DNA of 64,000 nt from Azorinus chamasolen (lineage: Eukaryota > Mollusca > Bivalvia > Cardiida > Solecurtidae), in contig OY755238.1 of the NCBI GenBank assembly GCA_963576725.1, forward strand, positions 30,337,201 to 30,401,200, written 5' to 3'. The translations under genes and the position numbers were made by a program. Below the pieces are notes generated by a model. That model worked only from the letters and a program-made list of their open reading frames with translations, ran no database searches and was not told the origin of the DNA. Numbering within the stretch: the stretch's first letter is position 1; the number at the start of each line of letters is the position of its first letter. This document shows positions 1-9,912 of this stretch, in pieces.

Positions 1-600
1 GAAAGAAAATATCAGCAAATAATAATTTCCTGAATTAAACGCCATACCCATAACCCCCCCCCCTTCCAAATTTCTCATCGGATTTACATCGATCTCAAAA
101 AACGGCCCTGAATAAAACGAAATCTGCGGAATTCCGCGGGAAATTCTCACCCCTGCTGATTGTGACTGTAGGGGATTACCCATTGATTATTATGATATCA
201 GACCATTGGTATTGGAGATGAGGATATTTGAATTTTTGCTATTTTTTCTACATAGACATATAAGGAAAACAGGACCGCCCCCTAGCGGCTATGTTGTTTT
301 AGATATTATCATGGTTTTATCTATCCGAAAAGAGTATTCCCATCAAAAAATGAAATATGACCATAGGTTTTGGAGAAGAGGAGATTTAAAAACATTATTT
401 AGGTTGACATGGCAACCAGAGTACTACATGGGTCAGAGGAACATCCAAAGACCATCCTTGGAAAGTTAATCACATTTGGCTTATAATTTTAGAGGAGATG
501 ATGTTTGAAATAAAATATTGACGACGCATGACAGACGATGGACGACGCCGCACGATGGAACCAGGGTCATCCCAATAGCTAAAGGGGTATAAGGGTATGA
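1..600. other. Left edge; dispersed repeat with GACGACG-rich tail, no gene
   Basis: There is a poly-C run near 54-63. From about 270 to 590 the sequence looks like a dispersed repeat that ends in a run of GACGACG/GACGATG motifs at 520-560. The same kind of GACGACGGACGAC tail closes another repeat at about 26,590-26,645. No coding sequence is supported; the open frame at 206-469 starts with TTG and resembles nothing I know. Confidence 0.45.
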
Positions 601-607
601 CTAAAAT

Positions 608-1281
608 GGGGTACGGACAAAACCCCACCAGGACGTAACCCCACTAGGACGTAACCCCACAGGACAAAACCCCATAGGACACAAACCCACTGCCAAATGT
701 GTCAAGGCGGACAAAAACCCACATGTTAACATAATTGGGTTATAAATCAATTTTTAGATAATTTGAAGAAGACACACTCCATCAGAATATAAATTCAAAA
801 CAAGATCTTTACATTTTCAAATTTAAAGTTACAATCTGCAAATAAAAATAGAAGTTAAAGCATATTTAAAATTAGGTCAAAATTATGAATAAATAAAGAA
901 TGCATTCATAGTTAAATGAGCTTTAGTTTACTAAATTGGGTTATAAATCAACTTTTAGATAATTTGAAGAAACACTCAATCAGAATATAAATTCAAAGCA
1001 AGATCTTGACATTTTCAAATTTAAAGTTACAATCTGCAAATAAAAATAGAAGTTAAAGCATATTTAAAATCCGGTCAAAATCATGAATAAATAAAGAATG
1101 CATTCATACATTATCCACATCTATTGAATCTATATTAAGTGTACCAATGCAAACATGGTTGAGCCAGATCATAAAATTGTGTCTACCCTGTTTTGTCCAT
1201 GTGGGGTATTGTCCTGCTGGGGTTTGGTCCTAGTGGGGAATTGTCCTGTGGGGTTACGTCCTAGTGGGGTTTGCCCTACAC
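608..1281. mobile_element. Element with minisatellite terminal inverted repeats (family K)
   Basis: The left end (about 608-720) is a run of 15-16-bp units of the form GGACRWAACCCCAYWA. The right end (about 1180-1281) is the same run reverse-complemented. The left terminus reads GGGGTACGGACAAAACCCC. The interior is an AT-rich direct repeat of about 176 bp present twice (734-910 and 935-1108, offset 198-201 bp). No coding capacity is seen. The layout, inverted minisatellites around a duplicated AT-rich core, suggests a non-autonomous DNA element. The class is unknown. Confidence 0.6.
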
Positions 1282-1480
1282 CCGACAAAAATACGAAGTT
1301 GGAATAAAGTACGAAATGGGATCCAAAAATGGAAACACGGTTGTGTTGGATTTTCTTTAGCAAAAATGAATTCATATTCGTGTACCTAATACAAAAACAG
1401 ACGTACAAAATTTGAGACGGAAAATTAGAAAAAGTACAGATTTTAAAACGATTTATATACCACGGCGGTCTGACACTTAA

Positions 1481-1722
1481 CCCTTTCCCTTATATAAACG
1501 TGTTTTCACGCATCTGCAAACAGAATAGACCCAGCTCAGACGATTCCTATGTGAGCCGTTTGATCAGAGTCTGCTCTGTTTGCTAATAGAATGTGATAGA
1601 TCTGTTTATTTAGTTTTGTAACTTTTTTTATGGCTAGCATTTTCCACCGTCCTTATTTCATTATAACTTTTGTCCATGAATATTCAGTATAGGTATTGTT
1701 TGAAATAAACATAGAACAGACC
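1481..1722 (+). mobile_element. MITE, family A (TTAA class)
   Basis: It follows TTAA at 1477-1480 and begins CCCTTTCCCTTATATAAACG. It contains the palindromic core GCAAACAGAATAGACCC ... GTCTGCTCTGTTTGC and the family A right half (ATTTCATTATAACTTTTGTCC, ATAAACATAGAACAG). The last part of the right end has degraded. TTAA flanks with CCC ends are typical of piggyBac-type non-autonomous elements; this is an inference from the ends only. Confidence 0.7.
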
Positions 1723-2580
1723 TTTTTCATGACCTGAAATGGATACGAAATGGAATAGACCCATACGAAATGGAACCATATTTTTAACGGTACCTTTTTC
1801 TTTTTTTCTTTTTTTTTTGCAAAGCTAAATTTGTATGCCTATAGGGCCTACCTAGCATAAATATAGACTAATATACAAAATAATAGTCAAGAGTGTGAAA
1901 AATATAAAAATATATATATATATCATTATTTATTTATCCTTTACGTTAAAAGTCCGTCGTGAAATGGAAGATTTATATGGACTTTATATAACCACTGAGG
2001 GTTGAAATCTGAATTGATATATATGTATAGGCTATATTGAAAATTTTCCCTGGACCCTGACCCATATGCAGAATACATAATGAGACATATGAAAAGTACC
2101 TAGTTATAGTCTACTTTCAGTCCGAATGACCGCTCAGCCGACTGTACATTTACTCCCCTGGTCATTGAGTCATTTGCCTACAATATTGAGCATTGCTAAC
2201 ATATGGCGCAATCATGCAGCCGCAGTACCGGCGAGTGACCCTCACAGGTATCCAATTTGACCCCTGGATGGAGAGGATGTGCGGGTGGCGTCTCTGAAAT
2301 TTTCGGGAGAGACGGGACGTATATGACGCTGTAAAAATATCAAAGCGTTATAGACGCTGCATTATTCTTTGCACGGCATCAACCTAATACCGAATAAGTT
2401 AATATGTTCGCTTTGGCATGAAATTGCGTATCTAGATCTATAAGAGAAAGGATTAACACTCTTCCCGGATTATGGTTAAGTTGTAGCTGACACTTCATCC
2501 GTTCCCCGCTAGACTTATTATCAAACTGACCACTCGCAGTTTGTGGGCGAGATTACCTAATCGCGTCATCCGGCGCGTGC
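1723..2580. other. Non-coding; short AT microsatellite, unclassified repeat-like DNA
   Basis: It holds a T-rich run at 1796-1820, a (TA)n run near 1905-1922, and a less AT-rich patch at about 2110-2345 that feels like a dispersed repeat but has no second copy I can point to here. No gene or exon is supported. Confidence 0.4.
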
Positions 2581-2784
2581 TTATTCTGCCTCTGGGATGA
2601 TACTTTCATTCGTATTGCGATCACGTGTCATTCGTATTTCGGCATGTGACTGATAGTTGTATATTCGTGCGCCCTTCTTACACATTGCTATATTTTGCGC
2701 ATAGTTAGCGGGACACGCGCAGAGGATTAACCCGTGAAATGCCAATGATAAAAATAGAAATGTTACGAACTTTGATTTATGCAA
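2581..2784 (-). CDS. Unrecognised open frame with hydrophobic N-terminus (weak)
   Basis: A 67-codon frame that opens on TTG, with an in-frame stop a few codons upstream and no ATG near the start. Residues 5-22 are hydrophobic (KFVTFLFLSLAFHGLILC) and are followed by cysteines, like a secretion signal. If real it would have to be an internal exon. I see no convincing splice acceptor or homologue. It is most likely chance, and is kept because the signal-like segment is unusual in this AT-rich DNA. Confidence 0.12.
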   Translation of the reverse strand: MHKSKFVTFLFLSLAFHGLILCACPANYAQNIAMCKKGARIYNYQSHAEIRMTRDRNTNESIIPEAE

Positions 2785-2889
2785 TTTAAGTAGGTCAGAT
2801 TCAGGTCAAATTTTCCGAGCTACTATAACAGGAAATATTAATTGTATTCTGTAACTTTGAACGTTTTTCAAACACACTGTATTACCTCA

Positions 2890-2965
2890 AAAACTTCTAG
2901 ATCCTGATGAGATGCCGAGTGACACCGTATCGCATCTGGATACAAACTGTTTGCATGCTAAAGGT
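2890..2965. repeat. Palindromic core, GGATC subtype
   Basis: Imperfect palindrome TCTAGATCCTGATGAGATG ... CGCATCTGGATACAAACTG followed by TTTGCATG. It is the GATCC subtype of the core found throughout the window. Outer MITE ends are not evident. Confidence 0.5.
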
Positions 2966-2987
2966 TAATACAGCAAACAAAGCAGAT

Positions 2988-3112
2988 TCGGGGTACGGAT
3001 AATTGCACTATAGGATGATTGCCCCATAGGACCATTGCCCTACAGACAATTTACCACTGGACGACTGTCCCTCAAGAAAACTGCCAAATAGGACAACTAC
3101 CCTATGGTTATA
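2988..3112. repeat. 16-bp minisatellite with the K-type terminus
   Basis: It starts with GGGGTACGGATAA, nearly identical to the end of the element at 608. About seven degenerate units of the form GGAnnATTGCCCCATA follow. The unit differs in sequence from that of the 608-1281 element but has the same GGA...CCC...A pattern and length. No opposite end was found. Confidence 0.5.
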
Positions 3113-3822
3113 AAAAATACTAAAAAACTTGTTTTAGCAAGTTTTTTTTATTGATCTTACATTTAGCATCATAATATGATGTTTTTGATGGATAAAAGCC
3201 AAATACTTTGCTTTATGATGAATAAAATCCGAATCCTACCGTTCCTACAGTTGTCATCTGATCTGGTTTGCATAATGTATTGTCTTTTAACACTTTTAAC
3301 CTTTAGTCGGATTTTCAAAAGCATTATTTTACCGATGCCTAGTTACTAGATGACTCATCGGGATCCCGACTGTTTGCAAAAGTTATCATTTATCAACCAT
3401 AAACATGCTAAAGATTAGTATATTCCAATATATGCATTAGTTCAATAATTAAGAATGTGGTAATTCATAAAGGTTTCTGGAAGACGAAACAAATGCATGT
3501 ACTTTATATTCATTTCAGTGCACGTGTGCTTATCATCGGCATTTTATCTATTGTTATTGACTTCCCCAGCGCCTTAACCCTTTACTTTATTATCTGGCTT
3601 ATAAGCGTCATATCTTTTTTTAAAATGCAAACAGAGCAGATCCTTATCAGTCTTATTTGGGTGTACTTTGCAAATACGTGAAAAAGCGTTTGTATCAAGT
3701 AAAGTATACCGCGTCCACCATGCGTAAAACAAACACTGCTAAACAGGTAATAATATTGCAAGAAGTGTTTCTGCTACTATACTGATAATCATGTAACTGT
3801 CCCTGCTGTTGTTTAAAGGTGT
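3113..3822. other. Non-coding; degraded core palindromes
   Basis: A decayed GATCC core lies at about 3338-3382 and a decayed family A core (GCAAACAGAGCAGATCC) at about 3625-3675. Nothing else is recognisable. The open frame at 3457-3681 runs through the core and is not a gene. Confidence 0.4.
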
Positions 3823-3826
3823 TTAA

Positions 3827-4063
3827 CCCTTTCCCTGGTGAATATTAATGTAGGAAATATTGACGTCATGAATATTAATAAGATTATTTTTTATAATGGC
3901 ATATGAACACAGGGCATTTCGGCTCAGATAAAAGCTGTAGAATCAGATCTTTATATTACACCATAAGCAAACAGTGCAGACCCTGATCCTCCTTTTGTAG
4001 CAGTCTGATCTTAGTCTACTCTGTTTGCAGATGCGTCAAAATGCGCTTACATAAGGGAAAGGG
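3827..4063 (-). mobile_element. MITE, family A subtype, inverted
   Basis: Flanked by TTAA at 3823-3826 and 4064-4067. Ends are CCCTTTCCCTGGTG and the inverted match AAGGGAAAGGG. At 237 bp it has the same length as the well preserved copy at 42,845-43,081. The core GCAAACAGTGCAGACCC is present; the arm opposite has diverged. Confidence 0.75.
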
Positions 4064-4269
4064 TTAATATACGGGAGCTGATTAGGGATATCCGTGATTC
4101 CATTTTGACTTTAGAATATATATAAATTAAACATTTATTATTTAAACTTTCTAGCTAGCTCAAAATTACATTAGGGATTAAGTTTGTGGACAAATGGCTC
4201 TATTTCAAAACTAGAAATCTGACTCAGTCAGAGAGGGCCCTGCAGATGGACCTTTTGTTGAATATGGCT

Positions 4270-4940
4270 TATTTGATAAATTAAGGGCGGATAACTCTGG
4301 ACATGATCTCATCCAAACAAAAAGCTATAGGCGTCTTCCTTTCATAATACTAAGCAAAAGCCCTTAATGTGAACCAGATATGTGAAGTGCTGTTTGAGTT
4401 ATCAGGTCACATACAAATTATGGCATTTTGGATAATTCAAGGGCAGATAACTCTAGACATAGTGATCTGATTCAACCCAAAAACTATAGACATTTTCCTC
4501 TGATGATTCTAAGCATATGCTCATAACATGAAACCAACATGTGACATACTTTTTGAGTTATTGCATCACATCAAAAGTGTTGACAAATTGTACGTTGGTG
4601 AAATTTATGATGAATCAAGGGCAGATAACGCTGCATAGTGATCTGATTCAACTCAAAAACCACAAGTGTCTTCCTCTGACAATACTAAGCATATGTCCTT
4701 AATATTAGAGCAATATATGAAATACTGTGTGAGTTATCGCGTCACATCAAACGTGTTGACAAAGGTTGATTGCAATTTTTATGAATTAAGGGCAGATAAC
4801 TCTAGACATAGTTATCTGATTCAACACATATTCCTCTGATATACTAAGCATATGCCCTTAACATGAAACCAATATGTGATGTACTGTTTGAGTTATCGCA
4901 TCACATCAAAATTGTAAACGGACAGACAGACAGACAGACA
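4270..4940. repeat. Tandem repeat, about 155-180 bp, four copies, GACA tail
   Basis: The phrase GGGC(A/G)GATAACTCTAGAC recurs at about 4285, 4440, 4619 and 4790. In each copy it is followed by GTGATCTGATTCAACC, TTCCTCTGA and ACTAAGCATATGCCCTTAA. The array ends in (GACA)n at about 4920-4938. The copies differ by many substitutions and small gaps. Confidence 0.7.
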
Positions 4941-4979
4941 ATTTGATTCATGTAGGAACCTAATTATGTCCCCGTATCG

Positions 4980-6120
4980 TATGCTTCAAGTACATTCAGG
5001 GTGTCCTTTAGTCTGCTATTCATATGTGGATATGTAAACCGTTATGAAATCTTTATCACAATGAAGAAAATATTCTAAAATAGGGTATTAATATACTACA
5101 TAAATACTTGAACTGCTCTGATATAATATTTCGACCACTAAGGGCCTTTTTCAAAGATTATCATGTAAAATACATGTTCTCTTTGATTTTATGGCTGAAT
5201 GCATGTAACAAAAATGTGACGTGTATTTTTACATGATAATCTTTTAAAAAAGGCCCTTAGAGGTCGAAATATTAGATCAGAGAAATTTTTATCGTTTAGT
5301 GTATATGCCTAAAAAATAATGCGTATGTCAAATATAATGTTCTGCACGCACACATGAATAAACATTGCTGGTAAAAATCCTCATTTTTTGAAAATAGGGT
5401 TCTTTTTCGTTTACATATATGTTCAGAATTCCATTTCACGATTGACCCTTAGCCTGGCAGATGAACGTTGTAAAATCGTTTTTATTCACCATTTACGAAT
5501 ACAATTTTGTTAGGTATATATATAGTTTTCAAGAATAAATTTCCTTTTAAAAGGATATGGTACAATTTCGTATGTTTTGATTAGATAGATATAAGCAGTA
5601 TCCTTTAGCCTGATACCCATATAGGTATATGTAAATGGTTATTAAATCTTTAAAAAATAATCTATCATATATCCCCAAAGTGATGCAGATGTCTATATTA
5701 ATGTTAAACATGGATACATACATGTAAATGAATATTGTTTGCATAATGCCTCTCTTTGACGACACGATTCCATTTCGAATGTTCAAGTTCCATTTCAGGT
5801 CTGTGTCTTAATTCGTGGTATATATAAATTGCTATAAAATCTTTATTTTTTACCTTTTCTGACTCATATTTTATACACAATTCTGCATATATATTAGGCA
5901 TACGTAAAAGAAATTCATTGTGTAAAAACACGCTTACTTATAAATCTGTGTTTCTATTTATTATGTTTGGATTCCATTTCAGGAGGGTCAGTTAGTCTTA
6001 TTCCTATATGGGGATATGTAAATCGCTATGAAATCTTATTTGTAAATCTAAATGTCCCAAAAAGTATCAATGCAGGTGTCTCCTCATTTATACCCCCATG
6101 ATAAAGGGTCTTGAGACGCG
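4980..6120. repeat. Diverged tandem repeat with interior foldback
   Basis: The phrases TTCCATTTCAGG, CCTTTAGYCTG and GGATATGTAAAYCGYTATG followed by AAATCTT recur near 4990-5060, 5430-5460, 5600-5660, 5780-5850 and 5965-6040. The copies are unevenly spaced and heavily diverged. The foldback at 5117-5283 lies between the first two. No gene is seen. Confidence 0.5.
5117..5283. mobile_element. Foldback element, about 60-bp arms
   Basis: The left arm TCTGATATAATATTTCGACC, continuing to about 5177, is matched in inverse by the arm ending GGTCGAAATATTAGATCAGA at 5283. Both arms include GGGCCTTTTTCAAAGATTAT-type sequence and TACATGATAAT. The loop is short and non-coding. It is consistent with a small foldback MITE; no clear target duplication was identified. 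Confidence 0.65.
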
Positions 6121-6169
6121 TGTGTGAGTATTTTTCACAACAATTTACCGTTTCCTCAATATATATTCC

Positions 6170-6260
6170 ATTTACTATATTTGCAAACAGAGAGGACCAA
6201 GATCAGACAGCGCATACAGGAGTTGCCTCGTCAGGGTTTACTTTCCGTATGGAATTCTAT
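6170..6260. repeat. Degraded palindromic core
   Basis: It reads TTGCAAACAGAGAGGACC followed by AAGATCAGACAG, an insert of unpaired bases and CGTCAGGGTTTACTTT. This is a decayed family A core without outer ends. Confidence 0.4.
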
Positions 6261-6479
6261 AATTCAGTATCTATAATTCCTTATTAGGGCCCCAAACATT
6301 GGTGTGGGTGCCCTATAGTCTTCACACTTTTTTTGTCCGCTCTGTAACTCAAATAGGGGTAACGTCAAATAGTGTTTATCGGATCTCCAATAAAATTGCT
6401 TAGACTTTTAGTAGATACATGTTTAAAATATAGGCCAAATTTTCTTATAAATAGTCAACTTGCCTGAGGCACTTCAGAT

Positions 6480-6651
6480 TTATAGGCCGTCTGATCAGGT
6501 CTGCTCTGTTTACTTATGGAATTTGACAGATCTGTTTCTTTACTTTCTAAAATGGTTACAAGTTTCTACTTTCCATATTTCATTTTAACTATTTTGTCCA
6601 TGAATAATCAGAAGATATTGAAATTTGAAATAAACGTAGGGAAAGGGTTAA
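6480..6651 (+). mobile_element. MITE, family A, 5'-truncated
   Basis: Only the right part is present: GGCCGTCTGATCAGGTCTGC, then TCTGTTTCTTTACTTTC, and the end GTAGGGAAAGGGTTAA at 6636-6651. The left arm is missing. The open frame at 6516-6698 is a translation of this element. Confidence 0.65.
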
Positions 6652-6962
6652 GATACCCTTGTCCGCTAGGTAAAAATCCTTATTTGGATGGTTACTAAAC
6701 TTGCTGAAAGGGTATGAAGATAAAAATCTAGCGGCCAAGTTAAAAGAAATAACGAAATTGTCCCAGACACTTTAGAGTTATGGCCCTAGAAATAGCCAAA
6801 TGGCAATATAGGTCCATCCTGACTAGTGTAATTATTGTTTGCTTGTCAACATTATGATGAATGATAAAATGTATGGTTATAAATGCTGCACAAATAATTA
6901 GGGAATAAATGGCTAACAGAATTTTAATTAAAGCAGCGGTGTAAACACAAAGGTTAAATTTT

Positions 6963-7180
6963 AACTCTTTACTCCATTAACACGTTTTTCTCCTTTTCAA
7001 ACAGATTAGACCCAGATCTGACGGCTCCCGAGCAACCGTTTGATCAGGGTCTCCTTTGTTTGCTGGTGACATAATATAGACATGACTCTACAGATTATGT
7101 GAGAAGAGTACATCTAAGTACTACTGATGCCAGTCATGGTGTCATTATGTCTTACATAAATATTCATGGAGGAAAGGTTA
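6963..7180 (+). mobile_element. MITE, family A, degraded
   Basis: Left end TTAACTCTTTACTCCATTAAC, core AAACAGATTAGACCCAGATC ... GATCAGGGTCTCCTTTGTTTG, and right end GGAGGAAAGGTTAAAG. All parts carry many mutations, so this is an old copy. Confidence 0.55.
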
Positions 7181-7341
7181 AAGCATAAAACCACGTTTAG
7201 AATAAAATATTATTAATTGTCTACTTGTCATAATTAATAGATAAATAGTCATTATAAATGTACTTACTGATTCTTAAAAGTGTTCCCGGTCCAGACTCCG
7301 AAAAATAGATGAGACTGCTTCCCACAGACTTCGTGAATAAT

Positions 7342-7430
7342 ATGAACTCGACGGAAGATGAGTCGAAAGGAACTTCTGGTCTTCATCGCTTGTCCTTTGA
7401 TGTCGCCGCCGTGTGGAAACAACGTTGTCT
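7342..7430 (+). CDS. Possible first coding exon (weak)
   Basis: From ATG at 7342 a frame of 29 codons plus two bases runs to CT|GTAAGC at 7431, a good splice-donor match. If unspliced it stops at once (TAA inside the donor). The patch is less AT-rich than its surroundings. The predicted start is MNSTEDESKGTSG. I find no matching acceptor and no homologue, so this may be chance. Confidence 0.18.
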
Positions 7431-7980
7431 GTAAGCGTTCGTTACGTAATATACACCGTATAGTAATGGTCAGGCGTTTGAAGCATTGGTGTGCTTGTCG
7501 CGTTCTTACATTTTACCCAATTAGTGAGCATCATTTTGGTTTTGTTTGGCAGAGTTGGGTTTTAGGTACAACACCACGAACTAGATTGTGAACTTAATTG
7601 ACAGTAGTGAAGTAAGGGGCATTTCTTGCCGAGTGCAATGTAGTGTAAAAACTATGTAGAGATGGGGCTCAAAGTTCCTTAACCAGCTAAGCATGATACT
7701 TTGCTTTTGGAAAATGCACCTATTGACATTTAGTTCTAAAATGTGCCAGTGAGAGCAATCGAAAATACCGCAAACAACAGTGAGCCTGTGACGAGTATGT
7801 GACTGTGTAAAACCTCAGTTTACTCAGTATCCGGCAAAAAAGAGAATGCAAATGGCTCTAAAAACGTCTACTCTTGCCGGAGGATTCACTAAAGACTCCT
7901 CTAGTCTGGGTCTACGTTTTGGATGTGTCAATGCCAGCTAACTCGATTTCTAGTTTTAATTAGTTTTAATTAATGTAGAA
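7431..7980. other. No recognisable feature
   Basis: I see no repeat family, splice pattern or conserved frame in this stretch. Confidence 0.35.
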
Positions 7981-7982
7981 GC

Positions 7983-8290
7983 CTTAGCATTCTATACTAA
8001 TTAACCATTTGATCCAGATGAGACGTCGAGTGACTCGGCGTTTCATCAGGATCTATAATGTTTGTATGTATATATATATATAACTGGCCATAGAATACAA
8101 CCGGAAAGGCTATATATAATATAATATAATATAATATATATATATAATTATATGGCTTTAAAATCTGATGATCTGATGAAACGCGTCGCGCATTTTTAAA
8201 TTATTAATTAAAGATTTTAAAGCCATATAACATTTAGTCATTTTTAATATATATACATGTATATATATATTTATATTTAAAATATATATG
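7983..8290. repeat. GATCC core, then AT-rich hairpin sequence
   Basis: A decayed core (TGATCCAGATGAGACGTCGAG, centre, CGGCGTTTCATCAGGATC) lies at about 8010-8055. It is followed by (TA)n runs and a hairpin whose arms are ATATGGCTTTAAAATCT (about 8151-8167) and AGATTTTAAAGCCATAT (about 8213-8229). More (AT)n follows to 8290. Confidence 0.5.
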
Positions 8291-8587
8291 AGTCTCATCT
8301 GTGTACATAATACATGAAATTCACAGCCATTCTAAACAAGAATTGTAAGAGACTATCACAGTTCCATGACATACAGACAAACACCACATATTAAAAAAGG
8401 TATATACACGCTGCATGTATATACATTAATAAAATCACGTGGTTGCTGCTAATCGTTGTATTAAATACTGAAAAATAGGAGAAGAAGAAAAAAAATGATA
8501 ATGCAAAAAGGACGCTAGCGTGTATTATTAAGAAAAAGTTTTAAAACACCAGTTATCACGTTTGATCAGATCAAAGATGCACTGATT

Positions 8588-8645
8588 AGCAACACACGCA
8601 CGCACGCACGCACGCACGCACGCACCCCCCCCCCCCCACACACAC
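8588..8645. repeat. Compound microsatellite (CACG)n-C-(CA)n
   Basis: About eight CACG units, a poly-C run of about 14 bases and a short CA run. Low complexity. Confidence 0.9.
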
Positions 8646-8726
8646 ATGTGTTAAATAAAAATATAACACAGAAGAAATAAAGGCATCACATTACTTACAT
8701 ACGAGTTGATATCTTCTTTTTAATAT

Positions 8727-9135
8727 AGGTTTTGGCACAGACTGGGATGGGTAAAACAATTCTCAGATGTTCAGTTCTATCAAGAGTACATTTTGTTTTC
8801 AAATACTTCGGACGCTTTACGAAATAAACTTTCTCTAAAATCTTCAGATATAGGGCAATCTAATATTATATGCATCTCGTCTTCTACAATGGTCTTACAA
8901 AAAAAGACATTTGCGTTCTTCCTCAACGATATTTTCTTATCTTCCTGTCTCAATTTGAATTGGGGCCATACCTTTATCTAAATTTACAAAAAGCATATCA
9001 ATGGCTCGGGGGCAAGATAATGCAGCAGTATGTTTCAACAACATACTCCTGCTTAAATAAACTATATGTTCGGAGTTTATTCCTCGCTCATTAATAGCTC
9101 CGATCCTTTTGATGGATGCATGCCAGCTAGCCTTA
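8727..9135 (-). pseudogene. Non-LTR retrotransposon RT C-terminal relic
   Basis: Two minus-strand frames together show the layout of the region after the RT domain in LINEs common in invertebrates. First comes a segment ending MAPIQIETGR (about 8937-8966). After a frameshift comes FFCKTIVEDEMHIILDCP and FRESLFRKASEVF (about 8800-8915). The pattern apIRIETGR...CxxC...vEDExHxilxCP...R..LF.kA is known from LINE C-termini; here one of the usual cysteines is lost. The polymerase domain is absent and stops interrupt it, so this is a 5'-truncated dead copy. Confidence 0.65.
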
Positions 9136-9309
9136 AAGCCAGACATCATATGCAGTATGATATCTTTTAAATACATAACAAAAAAAACCACATTAAAATA
9201 ATGAAAATTGTAGCAGACGACCGGTGTTGATATTATTGTCGTTTGATCTATACAATGTTTTGAAATGCTTAAATATATCTGATATATTTGTTGGACCCTC
9301 ATTTTTATT

Positions 9310-9912
9310 TTGAAAATGTGCCTTTATTTGTTTCCCTTTTTGGGGGGAGGGGTGGGGGTGTTCTTTTTTGCTAACATTCCTATTTTACTTTCCCATCAGG
9401 TTTATATTTATATTTACATTTACGCTTTGTCCGTAGATAATGATTTTTTTTTAAAAGAACATTATGCTTATGTTCGTTTGTTTTGTGTCGTAGATATATA
9501 TTTATTGCTTGATTAAAAATTTTCTAGCCTGAAAACAGTCTCTGATTTATTTGCGTAACTGAATCGTGTATAGTAGATCGGTTCAGATTGGATATAAGCT
9601 GGTCGATAATCTCCCCGCTAGCCAATAGCGTGACACGAAGGTCACCGACTCGCCTATCATCCTACTGGATATTGGTATTGTGGGCGGAGCTATCCATTTG
9701 TGGCTCAACATGTATTTTGTCTTCGTATAATACTAATTTATGATCTGAATATTCATTAGGTGGCATGAATATAAACTTATTTATGTATTTGATATATAGT
9801 CTAGTAAGAAATAATGTGCTACACTTTTTAACCATTATAATTTAAAAATGTAAATGCACCACTACGTTTGCGATCAAATAATCGGCCAATACCTCTTAAA
9901 AATTAGTTTTTT
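9310..9912. other. Non-coding, no recognisable feature
   Basis: There is a G-rich run at about 9342-9360. A less AT-rich patch at 9590-9720 has no repeat signature that I recognise. Confidence 0.35.
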
